From the NCBI RefSeq assembly GCF_002742265.1, contig NZ_MDGL01000149.1, positions 140,209 through 204,208 on the forward strand: 64,000 nucleotides of DNA. Reading direction: 5' to 3'. The notes beneath the pieces are model-generated. The model was not told where the DNA came from. It did not search any database and was given only the letters and a program-made list of their open reading frames with translations. Both the position numbers and the translations under genes were made by a program. The DNA comes from Maribacter sp. 4G9 (lineage in GTDB: Bacteria; Bacteroidota; Bacteroidia; Flavobacteriales; Flavobacteriaceae). This document shows positions 1 to 10,200 of the stretch, one piece after another (positions within the stretch are counted from its first letter, which is position 1; each line of letters opens with the position of its first letter).

Positions 1-1
1 C

Positions 2-1129
2 GCGCTCTCCGTGGAAGGCGGTGAGGTCATCGTGGATGACCTGGGGCTTCCAACAGGCGTCTTTAATGAGCGCGCCATGACCCTTATTACCAAACACATC
101 CCAGAAAACACCCCGGAAAAGGACATTCAAGCCTTCGAACTTGCCGTAGCGGCCTGCCACAGGAACGGTATCACAGGATTCCACGATGCAGGCATCGGGA
201 GGGAGACCATTGCACTTTACAATAACATGAAGGCCGAAGGCAAAATGGGGATACGTATGTACGCCATGTTAACGGGATGGGACAAAGAGCTCCTCAATGA
301 ATGGTACGAAAAGGGTCCCAACGTAGACCCTGAGCACCTTTTTACAATACGGTCCATTAAATTGAATTGTGACGGGGCGCTTGGGTCTAGAGGTGCCTGG
401 TTATTGGAATCCTATTCCGATAGACAAGATCACTTCGGCCATGAGACCCTGCCCATGGAATTTGTCAAGGAAACGTCCCTGAACGGTTTGGAACATGGTT
501 TCCAAGTGTGTTCCCATGCCATTGGAGATCGTGCCAACCGGGAAATCCTGGACCGCTATGAAGCGGCTTTTATGGAAAAACCACAGATGGTCAATGACAA
601 CAGGTTTCGTATTGAACATGCCCAACATTTACACCCGGACGACATTCCAAGGTTTGCGGAGCTTGGGGTCATACCCGCCATGCAGGCCGTGCATTTATCC
701 TCTGATCGTCCTTGGGCGATAGACCGATTGGGCGAAAAGCGTATCAAGGAAGGTGCCTATATGTGGCAGGCCCTATTAAAAAGTGGGATTCCCGTGGTGA
801 ACGGTACGGACGTTCCCGTGGAACCATTGAACCCCATAGCCAGTTTTTATGCAAGCGTCACACGGAAAACACTTGAAGGAAGTCCAGAAGGTGGCTATGA
901 ACCCGATCAGAAAATGACCCGGCAACAGGCATTGAGATCCTATACGCTCGATGCAGCCTATGGCGCCTTTGAAGAAGGTATTAAAGGTTCCATTACCGAA
1001 GGTAAGCTGGCCGACTTTACCATTTATGACCAAGACCTAATGACGGTACCGGAGGATACATTATTGGACACTCAAGTGGCCATGACCATTTTTAATGGGC
1101 AGGTAGTTTACGCTAAGAATATGAATTGA
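2..1129 (+). CDS. Amidohydrolase family protein (YtcJ-like), 5' end cut by window edge
   Basis: Metal-dependent hydrolase of the amidohydrolase 3 (YtcJ-like) group. The reading frame is open from base 2, so the N-terminus and first metal-binding histidines lie outside the window. Visible family features are KLNCDGALGSRGAW, CSHAIGDRANREIL and RIEHAQHL, which carry the later metal-ligand histidines, and NGTDVPVEPLNP, which carries the conserved Asp. The tail has the usual composite-domain strand with KLADFTIYD. These enzymes cleave amide, ester or C-N bonds of small molecules; the substrate cannot be read from sequence. A GTG at 11 could be mistaken for a start but lies mid-domain. The gene ends in a 282-bp gap and faces a convergent gene. 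Confidence 0.85.
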   Translation, partial: ALSVEGGEVIVDDLGLPTGVFNERAMTLITKHIPENTPEKDIQAFELAVAACHRNGITGFHDAGIGRETIALYNNMKAEGKMGIRMYAMLTGWDKELLNEWYEKGPNVDPEHLFTIRSIKLNCDGALGSRGAWLLESYSDRQDHFGHETLPMEFVKETSLNGLEHGFQVCSHAIGDRANREILDRYEAAFMEKPQMVNDNRFRIEHAQHLHPDDIPRFAELGVIPAMQAVHLSSDRPWAIDRLGEKRIKEGAYMWQALLKSGIPVVNGTDVPVEPLNPIASFYASVTRKTLEGSPEGGYEPDQKMTRQQALRSYTLDAAYGAFEEGIKGSITEGKLADFTIYDQDLMTVPEDTLLDTQVAMTIFNGQVVYAKNMN

Positions 1130-1137
1130 TGCCAGCA

Positions 1138-1183
1138 AAAGCATGGATGCTTACGTTAGGGGGTTCGTACCGACCAGACGAAC
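1138..1183. other. Gap after the amidohydrolase with two small inverted repeats
   Basis: The 282-bp convergent gap (1130-1411) holds no gene that I can support. Near the amidohydrolase stop are AAGCAT-GG-ATGCTT and GTTCGT-N9-ACGAAC (1163-1168 with 1178-1183). Neither is followed by a T run, so they are weak terminator candidates at best. Confidence 0.3.
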
Positions 1184-1268
1184 GCTTAGCTATTAGTTGT
1201 AGTTGTTTTTCAGTCCAAGTTTAACCAATAGGTTTCTAAAGCCATTCCAAGCGCAACTTTCCCCCGCT

Positions 1269-1291
1269 GGCGCGAGCGTTACGCTCGTGCC
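1269..1291. repeat. GC-rich palindromic element
   Basis: GGCGCGAGCGT and ACGCTCGTGCC form an 11-bp stem with one G-T mismatch and a one-base centre, in an otherwise AT-rich convergent gap. There is no T run on either side, so it is more like a dispersed palindromic (REP-type) element than a terminator. No second copy was seen in the window. Confidence 0.5.
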
Positions 1292-1411
1292 TAAACCTAT
1301 TACAAAAATGTGACCAAGCCAATAAATTGCTTTATGATCGTTTAGTTCCATCATATTGCCTTCTATGCAAAGTTTAAAACTTCCCTCAACTTAATGAAAA
1401 TATCCAAAACT

Positions 1412-2482
1412 TTAAAAAAGGCTTAATTGTCCCGTCTTATATTGCGCATGCAGTTCCGTATTCAAGGCAGGGAATTTTTTGTCCTTAAAGTATTTCTGTT
1501 TGGCGAGCCTTACCATATCATGGATTTGGGTGGCTATTTTGCCCTCTCCCCTGCTTCGGATTCCGTAGCGGCTATCGTTTAGGGTACCTCCATGGCATTC
1601 CTTGATTTGGTTCAGCACTTTGTCGGCTTTGTCCGGTAGGGTCTTGCGAATCCAATCGGTAAAAATACCGCCAATGGCACCGTTCAATCGCACCACGGTA
1701 AAAGCAAAGGATACTGCCCCATTTTCCGATACCGCTTTGGCCAAATCCATGATCTCATGGCTATTGATCCCCGGAATGATGGGTGCCAGCATCGCGTTGA
1801 CAGGTATCCCGTTATCGGACAGTACTTTTATCGCCTTCAACCTTTTGGGGATGGATGCGGTTCTTGGTTCCAATATCCTTCTTGTTTCCTCCCTTAATGA
1901 GGTTAAAGAGACATTCACCCCAATCAGTCCGTATGCGTTCAATTCCTTTAAAAGGTCCAAATCCCTTAATATCAAGGCATTTTTAGTGATGATGCCTACC
2001 GGATGTCGGTATTTCAAAAAGACCTCCAAACAAGCCCGTGTTAATTTGAATTCCTGTTCCGCAGGCTGATAGCAATCTGTATTGCCGGAAAGCACAATGG
2101 TATTCGCCTTCCAGGATGAACTTTTAAGCTTGGACTCCAACAATTTAGGGGCATCTTTCTTGACGAGAATCTTACGCTCAAAATCCAATCCAGCACTGTA
2201 ACCCCAGTATTCGTGGGTGTTTCGGGCATAGCAATAAATACAGCCATGTTCACAGCCTTGATAGGGGTTCATGGAATACATCATTCCAACATCGGGACTC
2301 GTTACTTCATTGACTATCGTCTTCGGAAAAATAGGAATGTACTGGGTTTTGTTTTTATCGGCCTCCTCACCTTCCAATCGGCAAAACTCCAGAAAATCGT
2401 CCCGAGTTTCATAACTATGTTGAAGGAATTTGTTAGGTGTATTTTCCTGCGCACCCCTTCCTTTAATTGGAGAATTGTTCAT
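1412..2482 (-). CDS. PA0069-family radical SAM protein (SplB-like)
   Basis: Radical S-adenosylmethionine enzyme, 356 aa. The CX3CX2C cluster motif is Cys77, Cys81 and Cys84 in YQGCEHGCIYCYAR, which binds the 4Fe-4S cluster that cleaves SAM. The N-terminal KGRGAQENTPNKF is typical of the PA0069/Rv2578c group, which supports the start at 2482. This group resembles spore photoproduct lyase, but its substrate is not established. The gene is last in a minus-strand run with the secreted protein at 2529-4079, 46 bp upstream; nearly all of that spacer is a perfect hairpin that includes this gene's ATG, so translation is probably controlled or coupled. Confidence 0.88.
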   Translation of the reverse strand: MNNSPIKGRGAQENTPNKFLQHSYETRDDFLEFCRLEGEEADKNKTQYIPIFPKTIVNEVTSPDVGMMYSMNPYQGCEHGCIYCYARNTHEYWGYSAGLDFERKILVKKDAPKLLESKLKSSSWKANTIVLSGNTDCYQPAEQEFKLTRACLEVFLKYRHPVGIITKNALILRDLDLLKELNAYGLIGVNVSLTSLREETRRILEPRTASIPKRLKAIKVLSDNGIPVNAMLAPIIPGINSHEIMDLAKAVSENGAVSFAFTVVRLNGAIGGIFTDWIRKTLPDKADKVLNQIKECHGGTLNDSRYGIRSRGEGKIATQIHDMVRLAKQKYFKDKKFPALNTELHAQYKTGQLSLF

Positions 2483-2525
2483 GTATTGGATTTATTCCAA
2501 AAATATGGAATAAATCCAATACATG
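2480..2525 (-). promoter_or_regulatory. Perfect 20-bp inverted repeat sequestering a start codon, with 10-codon leader ORF
   Basis: Bases 2480-2499 and 2506-2525 are exact reverse complements around a 6-base AT loop. In the minus-strand transcript the 3' arm ends with the ATG (2482-2480) of the radical SAM gene. The 5' arm starts an in-frame mini-ORF (2524-2492) reading MYWIYSIFLE then TAA. No U run follows, so it is not a classical terminator. Role inferred: translational control of the radical SAM gene. Confidence 0.6.
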
Positions 2526-2528
2526 AAA

Positions 2529-4079
2529 TTATTTAACCGCTACTTGGACCAATTGTTTTTTTGTTCCCCTTTTGGCGTAGAACATGAGCTCGTCATGCAA
2601 TTTGTCTATATAGGGTTTGGAAACCATTAGGGGTAAGCGGGCATCGGTATCATCGATAACCTTTTCATAGTTCATGCGGCCATTTTCATCCAACTTGATC
2701 AAAAACACGTTCCTATTCCTGCTCAATCCCTGCTTGAACATGATGCGTTCGTCACTTAACTGCTGTGGGTTTTCGGCCGAGGTACTGATAAAAAAGTAGG
2801 TAGTATCATCCTTGGTGAGGGAACTATACGAGGCGTAGGCCCCATCGCCTTGGGTGACTTCGGTTTTGTTTATATTTCTTGCCCAAATCAAGTCGCCCTC
2901 CCCGCTCAGTTTGGCACTTACAATGTCATTGTGGTGATATCTGGTGACCAATACCCTACCGCCACTACTGTTTGCCTGTGTACTGGTGCTGGTAAAATAC
3001 TCTTCGGCATTGAATAGAATATGTCCCTTGGACGTAATATTCATTCCCTTAAATACCAAGTTTTTTAGTGTCTTGTCCTCTTCCCTACCAAATTTGTCCA
3101 TCATGAACTGTTCCGAAAATGGGTTGAACTTTTGACTTTCGATTTCCAATGTCCTCGGATTCAATTTAAAGTAGGAGATACCGTTGTAACGGTTATCTTT
3201 TCTATCGGCATAGAAACCGAGACACAACAATTCCTTGCCCTTAAAAATTGGTTTCAGGGCCTCTGGAAACTTGCCTGGCGTGTAAAACGACTGTGTTGTG
3301 CCACCCGTACTGGAAACCCGTACCATTTCATATTGAAACTTGCGATCCGTAGCATTGAACCTCTTTTTCTTGAAATAGGCTTTCCCTACCAAGTATACAT
3401 TGCTCAAGTCTTCCGAGAAGGTTATCGTCTCAAAGGCATAATTTTTTTCCTCAACTTCTGCGGAAAAATCATGCTCCATCAATTTGTTCAGTCCCGCATC
3501 AAAAACATGGATATAATGCTGGTTGTTCTTACCCTTTTTAAAGTGGGTAGTTATGGCAAAGGCTGATTTCTCATCGTTAAATAGGACCGATGTAGTGAAC
3601 CCCGACGAAAAATTCCTGTTGTAGTAATTGCGGTCCAGCGGCTCAGCAACGGGATCCGATGGAATGCTCAAAATAGTCTCCTTGGTGAACTGGTAATCCG
3701 TGTACGGGCTTCTATGGATTTGATATTCGTAGGCCATGCTTTGGTAATTGTATTCCAGGAAAAGCAAATAGGCCTGCCCGTTCTTGATATACGCATCCAC
3801 GAAATTGGCATTTTTCAGCTTGTAATTGAATTCGGACAACAATTCCAAATCCTTGTTGTAATGCTCTATGAAATAGCCCTTGGGTTTAAGCACGATTCCC
3901 GTGTAGTAGGCCCTAACGATGACCGTTCCGCCTTGGCCGTCATCCGCAATGGCCAAAAGATTGGAATACTTGTACTTGTCATTGTATTTTTCGCCGATGT
4001 TATAGGCGACATCGGCCTGTTGGGCAACGGAAAGGTTTACAGCTGCCAAAAACAGTACTAGGAAAATTTTTTTAAACAT
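2529..4079 (-). CDS. Secreted protein of unknown function (516 aa)
   Basis: I do not recognise a named family. Residues 1-19 (MFKKIFLVLFLAAVNLSVAQ) form a clear Sec signal peptide ending in AQ, as in many flavobacterial exported proteins. The rest is soluble, rich in beta-strand patterns and aromatic residues, with repeated phrases such as YLLFLEYNY, VYLVGKAYFKKK and GHILFNAEEYF, suggesting a propeller-like fold. There is no lipobox and no T9SS tail. It lies 16 bp downstream of the enoyl-CoA hydratase gene on the same strand, so it is probably in the histidine kinase transcript. An envelope or periplasmic location is inferred from the signal peptide. Confidence 0.75.
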   Translation of the reverse strand: MFKKIFLVLFLAAVNLSVAQQADVAYNIGEKYNDKYKYSNLLAIADDGQGGTVIVRAYYTGIVLKPKGYFIEHYNKDLELLSEFNYKLKNANFVDAYIKNGQAYLLFLEYNYQSMAYEYQIHRSPYTDYQFTKETILSIPSDPVAEPLDRNYYNRNFSSGFTTSVLFNDEKSAFAITTHFKKGKNNQHYIHVFDAGLNKLMEHDFSAEVEEKNYAFETITFSEDLSNVYLVGKAYFKKKRFNATDRKFQYEMVRVSSTGGTTQSFYTPGKFPEALKPIFKGKELLCLGFYADRKDNRYNGISYFKLNPRTLEIESQKFNPFSEQFMMDKFGREEDKTLKNLVFKGMNITSKGHILFNAEEYFTSTSTQANSSGGRVLVTRYHHNDIVSAKLSGEGDLIWARNINKTEVTQGDGAYASYSSLTKDDTTYFFISTSAENPQQLSDERIMFKQGLSRNRNVFLIKLDENGRMNYEKVIDDTDARLPLMVSKPYIDKLHDELMFYAKRGTKKQLVQVAVK

Positions 4080-4095
4080 GGTAGGTTCGCTTTAT

Positions 4096-4878
4096 CTACG
4101 AACCCGGAAAATCAGCTTTTCTTTTTTCTAAAAATGCCGTGGTGCCTTCAGCAAAATCGTCCGTTCCAAAACACGTCCCAAAAGCCTCAATTTCCTGCTC
4201 GTAGCCGTTTACAGTATTCATAAAACCCGCATTTACCGCTTTTATTGCATGGGATATGGCTACAGGTGAGTTATTGCAGATTTTTTCGGCAATTTTATGA
4301 CATAATGGAAGCAGTTCTTCCTGTGTTGCGACATGGTTTACCAAGCCATAATTTTTTGCTTGTTCGGCAGAAATCATGCCAGCCGTCATGATCATTTCCA
4401 TGGCTCTTCCCTTACCAACCAGTTGTGGAAGTCGCTGTGTCCCCCCATATCCCGGAATCACGCCCAGGGAAACCTCTGGAAGGCCCATTTTGGCGTTATC
4501 ACTTGCCACCCTAAAATGACAGGCCATGGCCAGTTCCAACCCGCCACCCAAGGCAAAACCGTTAACGGCCGCTATCACCGGCTTGGATAGGTTTTCAATA
4601 AAATCGAACAACAATTCCTGACCTTTGGCGGCCAGTTTCTTGCCTTTTTTTACGGAGAAATCCGCAAACTCAGAAATATCGGCCCCGGCCACAAAGGCCT
4701 TTTCACCACTCCCGGTGATTATGATGACCTTTACATCAGCATCCTGTTCCAGTTCTGAAAGGGCTTCATGCAATTCTTGAATGGTCTCCCGGTTCAAAGC
4801 ATTTAACTTTTTTGGTCTATTTATGGTGATGGTTGCAACAGCTTCTCCCAATGCTACCTGTATTGTTTCGTAAGACAT
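4096..4878 (-). CDS. Enoyl-CoA hydratase/isomerase (crotonase) family protein
   Basis: Crotonase-fold enzyme of 260 aa, normal family length. The oxyanion-hole segments AFVAGADISEF and NGFALGGGLELAMAC are present, and both catalytic glutamates of hydratases are kept: Glu115 in GGGLE and Glu135 in GLPEVSLGVIPGYGGTQRL. It should therefore hydrate 2-enoyl-CoA (for example crotonyl-CoA) to 3-hydroxyacyl-CoA in fatty-acid or amino-acid breakdown. It is 12 bp downstream of a histidine kinase gene and 16 bp upstream of a secreted protein, so it is co-transcribed with functionally unrelated genes; no thiolase or dehydrogenase partner is nearby. Chain-length preference cannot be read. Confidence 0.9.
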   Translation of the reverse strand: MSYETIQVALGEAVATITINRPKKLNALNRETIQELHEALSELEQDADVKVIIITGSGEKAFVAGADISEFADFSVKKGKKLAAKGQELLFDFIENLSKPVIAAVNGFALGGGLELAMACHFRVASDNAKMGLPEVSLGVIPGYGGTQRLPQLVGKGRAMEMIMTAGMISAEQAKNYGLVNHVATQEELLPLCHKIAEKICNNSPVAISHAIKAVNAGFMNTVNGYEQEIEAFGTCFGTDDFAEGTTAFLEKRKADFPGS

Positions 4879-4890
4879 GTTCTTTCGCTT

Positions 4891-6363
4891 TTATTTTATA
4901 GTTTTCATTCTTCCAACCCTTGGGAATTTAACACAAAAAACAGTGCCCTTCCCTGGCTGGGACGTGAAATTAATGCTCCCTTTGTAAGTTTCTACGATAT
5001 TCTTTACCATTCCCAGACCAAGACCCATCCCACTGGTCTTTGTGGTGAACTTGGGTTCAAAAATCTTGTCCTCAAAATCCTTTTCAATACCAATACCGTT
5101 GTCCGCGACGGAAATTTTGACCATATCCCCGTCAATGGCCACGGAAACCAAAATCCTAGGGGAATCATGTTCATCCGGTATAGCCTGGATGGCGTTTTTT
5201 ACCAAATTGGTAACGACGCGTATCAATTGGGTCCGATCCAATTTTGCAATAATTTCCTCTTCTTCGGCGATAAAATGGATGTAATCCTCATTGAAAATAT
5301 CCAAAGCGAGTTTTACGATTTTTACAACATTGAGGGTCTCGTTCTGCTGTGCCGGCATTTCGGCAAAACTTGAAAATGCCGAGGCAATGCTGCTCATGGT
5401 ATCGATCTGCTGGATAAGCGTTTTGGAGTATTCAGCAACTTTTTCGGTAATATTGGGATCCTTGGGGTCAAATTTAAGTTGAAAGCTTTGAACGCTCAAT
5501 CGCATAGGGGTCAATGGATTTTTGATTTCATGGGCCACCTGTTTGGCCATTTCCCTCCAAGCCTGTTCCCTTTCGCTTTTGGCCAATTTCGCCGCACTTA
5601 TACTTAGTTCATCAATCATGGCATTGTAGGAGGAAATCAATTTTTCTATTTCCTCACCGGGCTTTTCCAAATGGATTTTCTCGTTCCTGCGGGTAAGGTC
5701 CGTACGTTCCATCATATCGCTTATTGCCTCCAAGGACCGCGTTATGTATTTTGATATGAAATAAGCCAACCCAATGGCCAATAGGAACATGAGAAAATAG
5801 ACGCCGCCCAAGCGCGCCAGAAACTCGTTCAACTCCTTGTCGTTGAACGAATTATCTTCAAAATAGGGCAGGTTCAGTATGCCTATGGGCTTAAAGTGAC
5901 GGTCCGCTATGTAAGTGTACGAAGCCTGATACTGGTCGCCCGCTGCCTTATTTCTCTCAACATATCTCTTGTCCACACTTGTTTCCAATTGGTTGAGAAT
6001 TTCAGGGTCAAGACATAAGGAAATAGGGTCATTTTCAATTTTGGGCCTTGAGCTTTTGATCAACTCACCTTCCAAACTATAAATATTAAAATTCATGTTT
6101 TGCACCACGGCAATCTCATAAATTTCCTCCTTAAAAATAAGCCCAAGGTATTGCGTAGTAACGGGATAGGTCGTTTTTTGAATGGTCAAATCAATGCTCT
6201 GCCTGATTTGCTCCTCCTTGCGTTCCATCCTGTTTTCATGATAATCCCTATTGATTTCCCTAAACTGATAGATGGTAACGCCCAATATAAGTACCGATGC
6301 GATGAGCACCAATAAAATCATGGATACGAATATGCGCGACCGTAAAGAGAATTTTCTTAGCAA
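4891..6363 (-). CDS. Membrane sensor histidine kinase (NtrY-like)
   Basis: Two-component sensor of 490 aa. Transmembrane segments lie at about residues 11-34 and 186-205 and enclose a periplasmic sensor domain of about 150 residues. Then come a HAMP-like linker (ISKYITRSLEAISDMM), the HisKA dimerisation helix with phospho-acceptor His278 in VAHEIKNPLTPMRLSVQ, and a HATPase domain with N box (LVKNAIQAIP), DNGIGI and GMGLGLGMVKNIVE. The order and the HEIKNPLTPMRLS motif resemble NtrY kinases. No response regulator is adjacent, so its partner is elsewhere. It heads a minus-strand run; upstream lies a 7-bp tandem repeat array, which may affect its promoter. Confidence 0.92.
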   Translation of the reverse strand: MLRKFSLRSRIFVSMILLVLIASVLILGVTIYQFREINRDYHENRMERKEEQIRQSIDLTIQKTTYPVTTQYLGLIFKEEIYEIAVVQNMNFNIYSLEGELIKSSRPKIENDPISLCLDPEILNQLETSVDKRYVERNKAAGDQYQASYTYIADRHFKPIGILNLPYFEDNSFNDKELNEFLARLGGVYFLMFLLAIGLAYFISKYITRSLEAISDMMERTDLTRRNEKIHLEKPGEEIEKLISSYNAMIDELSISAAKLAKSEREQAWREMAKQVAHEIKNPLTPMRLSVQSFQLKFDPKDPNITEKVAEYSKTLIQQIDTMSSIASAFSSFAEMPAQQNETLNVVKIVKLALDIFNEDYIHFIAEEEEIIAKLDRTQLIRVVTNLVKNAIQAIPDEHDSPRILVSVAIDGDMVKISVADNGIGIEKDFEDKIFEPKFTTKTSGMGLGLGMVKNIVETYKGSINFTSQPGKGTVFCVKFPRVGRMKTIK

Positions 6364-6438
6364 AGGACTTGTTGTTTTCCCAAAGTTAGCAAATATCGCA
6401 CCAAAGCGCGTTCAAATTCAGGTTCAAGCGCAAATGTC

Positions 6439-6513
<75 letters not shown>

Positions 6514-6543
6514 AAATTATAAAAAGGGAATAGCATAAAATTA

Positions 6544-7095
6544 TTATGCATCGGGATTTTTGTTTCGAATGCGTTTGTAAAGCTTGATTCCCAGCATCAA
6601 AAGGATTCCCAAAACAATGATACCTACTACGCCAAAAATCCAATTGAAGGCGCTTTTTAATATGACCAGAAAAACCACCGCAAATAGGATCAGCGTGGCA
6701 CCCTCGTTCCAAACACGCATATAATTGGAGGAATAGCGTATCTCATCTCTTTGGAATTTCTTAAAGATTAGATGATTCTTTATATGATAGGCAATGAGCA
6801 AAACCACAAAACCCAATTTCACATGCATCCAAGGTTGTTGCAACCACTGGGGCATTAAGAGCAATAACCAGATAGCAAATATAGTCGCCAAAATAGCGGA
6901 GGGCCAGGTAATGATATACCATAGCCTTTTTTCCATTAACTTAAACTGGGTACTCAATATCTCCCTTTCATTATCAGGTTTCTGTTGTGCTTCTATATGG
7001 TAAATAAACAACCTTGGGATGTAAAAAAGCCCTGCAAACCAAGTGATCACAAAAATCAGGTGCAAGGCTTTTATATAATTGTAATATTCGGTCAT
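6544..7095 (-). CDS. hemJ: HemJ-type protoporphyrinogen IX oxidase
   Basis: Integral membrane protein of 183 aa matching the HemJ (formerly UPF0093/CopD-like) family: the N-terminal YIKALHLIFVITWFAGLFYIPRL with conserved His12, four hydrophobic spans, and the segment LGFVVLLIAYHIKNHLIFKK. HemJ oxidises protoporphyrinogen IX to protoporphyrin IX in the inner membrane, the step before ferrochelatase. This agrees with the other heme genes in the window (hemH 17000-18034; hemA to hemB 21369-31408), although it is not in their operons. Its C-terminus has one more basic hydrophobic segment (IIVLGILLMLGIKLYKRIRNK). Confidence 0.85.
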   Translation of the reverse strand: MTEYYNYIKALHLIFVITWFAGLFYIPRLFIYHIEAQQKPDNEREILSTQFKLMEKRLWYIITWPSAILATIFAIWLLLLMPQWLQQPWMHVKLGFVVLLIAYHIKNHLIFKKFQRDEIRYSSNYMRVWNEGATLILFAVVFLVILKSAFNWIFGVVGIIVLGILLMLGIKLYKRIRNKNPDA

Positions 7096-7257
7096 ATTCT
7101 CATAACATCAAACTCAAATACAATAATCAAATACAAGTATCAAGTTCAAGTTCAAACACTTATTATTTCTACAACTATTTCACTATTCCACTAACAAACT
7201 TATAAAACGGTTACAAAACAAAACCAGAAACGTTCAAAAGAAAGAACTGTTTATGAA
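7096..7257. other. Intergenic stretch with loose CAA-spaced repeats
   Basis: The 162 bp between the hemJ start and the VPS10-like gene's stop hold no gene. About 7110-7155 is low-complexity sequence in which CAA recurs every 6-7 bp (a rough 13-bp unit CAAATACAATAAT / CAAATACAAGTAT). Similar spacing occurs near 6414 and 24210. The hemJ promoter must lie here, but no convincing -7 box was found. Confidence 0.5.
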
Positions 7258-10200
7258 CTACTTCGGATTTAAAGCCCCAATACCCGCTTCCCAAAGTGCT
7301 TTGTTATATGCCGGAATATCGGTATTGAACAAGGCTTCGCCCCTAGCTTTTAATGGTATCCATTGCTGGTCCAATTCCTGCTTCCTGTCCAAATTCGACT
7401 TGTTTACCCGTGGAATACTACCACTGGTCTGGTTCAACAAGAACAGATATTCCGCCGTAAACTTGTTGGGGAAATTCTCCACATCGTCATAGGCCTGAGA
7501 TTTACGCTGTACCATATCGGCGTCCCACACCTTCATTTTTTCCAAAAGAGCTTCACCTTTTGATTTTAAAGCTTCATCGTCCAAATCCGTCAATACTGCT
7601 TTCAATTTGTTTTGGACCTTGAAAAGGGAATTGACCATGGTATGCATTTCCGTTATTTTTTGCTCCATGTCAGTCATAAAAGCGTCATACTCCTCAAATT
7701 GTCCCGGTTTCATTTCAATGGTAGGTATAGCTTTGATCTCTCCTTTGGTACTCACCATTTCATCGTCAACTTTAAGCGCAATGGTATATGTTCCAGGAAT
7801 TGCATCATGACCTCTAAAATTTGCCTCAATATACACACCTGGAATGCCAGGTACAATGGTATGGCCCATATCCCACACAAAACGGTTCAAACCTTCATTT
7901 TTGGGCAATACAGGTGACGGAGGTGCTCCCCCACCGTTATGTGGTATATAGTCTTTGTCTTTTTCCGAACTAAAACTCCGTATTAATTTCCCTTTTGAAT
8001 CCCTGATTTCCATGGAAATCTTGGTGGAATCCTTCAATTTTGGCAATTCATAATACAGCACCATACCTTTCGCCGGATTGACCCCGTCAAAGGCATCTGT
8101 AGCAGTAAGCTCCTTGGAATTACTGCTCATGGGGCTTCCCCAAGAACCGGCGTAGGCCGCACTTGGCTTCAATAATTTCAACCCCTTTTTGGCTGGTTCA
8201 TACTGGCTAATGGCATTGATATTGTCCAAAATCCAGAAAGATCGGCCCGAGGTAGCCACAATTAGATCCCCTCTATGGACCTTTAAATCCAACACAGGGG
8301 TTACCGGTAAATTCAACTGAAAAGGCTCCCATGCTTTGCCACCGTTCCAAGAAATGTACATACCGAGTTCCGTACCCGCATACAATAAATCTTTCTTATT
8401 TTCATCTTCCCGAACCACTCTTGTAAAGGCCCCGTAAGGGATACCAGCACTGATATTGGTCCAGGTTTTCCCATAATCCGTTGTTTTGTAAAGGGCCGGT
8501 GTGTAGTCGTTGAACTTGTATCGGGTGGTGGCGATATAGGCAGTTGCAGGGTCGTGAGGTGATACCTCTATAGCATTGATCAAGCATTCGCTCAGTCCCT
8601 TTGGGGTTACATTTTCCCAGGTTTCACCACCATTTTTGGTAATATGTACAAGACCATCATCGCTCCCGGTCCAAAAAACACCTTTTTCGTGCGGGGATTC
8701 TATCAAATAGGCCAAGGTTCCGTAGTTTTCTGCCCCAACAGCTTCATTGGTGTAAGGTCCGCCACCGTTTCCTTGCTTTGCATCGATATCTCTTGTCAAA
8801 TCCGGGGAAATCTCCTCCCAACTAACACCCATGTCGCGGGTTCTCAGCACCAATTGTGCGCCATGGTAGTACGTTCCCGGTTCGTGGATGGAACCTATGA
8901 TCGGGGCATTCCAGTTGTACAGATATTTCATGTTCCTGGCTTCCCTTCCCAAATACTGTATGGGGGCCGCCATAATGTTGGTAGAACTTTTAGTTTCCGT
9001 ATCAAGCACTTCGATAGTTCCCAAATAACTTCCGCCCAATACATACCTTGGATTATCTGGGTCAAAGGCCAAAAAGGCACTTTCACCACCGGCAGAATAG
9101 GTCCAGTCCTCCTTCGTTATACCGCCCCTTCCCAAGGATAAGCTGGCGATTCGAACCGAAGTGTTGTCCTGCTGACCGCCATAAATATTGTATGGAAACA
9201 GGTTGTCAACACTTATTCTATAAAACTGTGCCGTTGGCATATTATCCTGCGCCGACCAAGTTTCTCCATAATCAAAGGTAATGGTAGCGCCTCCGTCATC
9301 GGCCATCACCATGTTTTTGGAATTATCCGGGTTTATCCACAAATCGTGTGTATCCCCATGCGGTACATCAATGGTTTCCCAAGTCTTCCCGCCGTCTTCG
9401 GAACGGAACATATTGGCGCTTAGCACATAGACGGTATCCTCATCATTTGGGTCGGTAAAAACCTCAATATAGTACCAAGCCCGCTGTACCAATCTGTTGT
9501 CTCCGCTCACCATGGTCCAGGATTCCCCCGCATCGTTGGATACGAAAAGTCCCCCTTTGTCCGCATTGGAATCACTTTCTATCAATGCGTACACTTTATT
9601 TGAATTAACAGGGCTTACCGATATGGCCATTTTTCCTTTTTCCTCTGGAAGACCCTCATGGATTTTTTTCCATGTCTCTCCGGCATCGGTGGATTTGTAC
9701 AGGCCACTTCCTTCCCCGCCACTGATTACAATATTCGGTTTTCTCTGATGCTCCCACATGGCAGCATACATAATTTCAGGATAGTTGGCATCCATAGAAA
9801 GTTCTACCGCACCGGTCAAATTATTTACGAACAAGGTGTTCTTCCAAGTCTTGCCTCCATCAACGGATTTGTAGATACCTCTTTCGGGATTGCCTTCAAA
9901 AAGTGCTCCTTGGGCAGCTACATAAACAATATCGGGATTTGTTGGGTGAATGATGATCCTGGAAATATGCTGGGTCTTTTCCAATCCTAAATGTTGCCAT
10001 GTCTTCCCTGCATCGGTGGACTTATATACCCCATCACCGTAAGACGTCATCACTCCTCTGGGGGCATGCTCGCCCATGCCGCAGTATAGAATGTTGGGAT
10101 TCGATTTTGATACCGCTATGGCTCCTACGGAACCGGTTTTGAAATATCCGTCGGATATATTTACCCATTTCTGACCGGCGGTCTCGGTCTTCCAAAGTCC

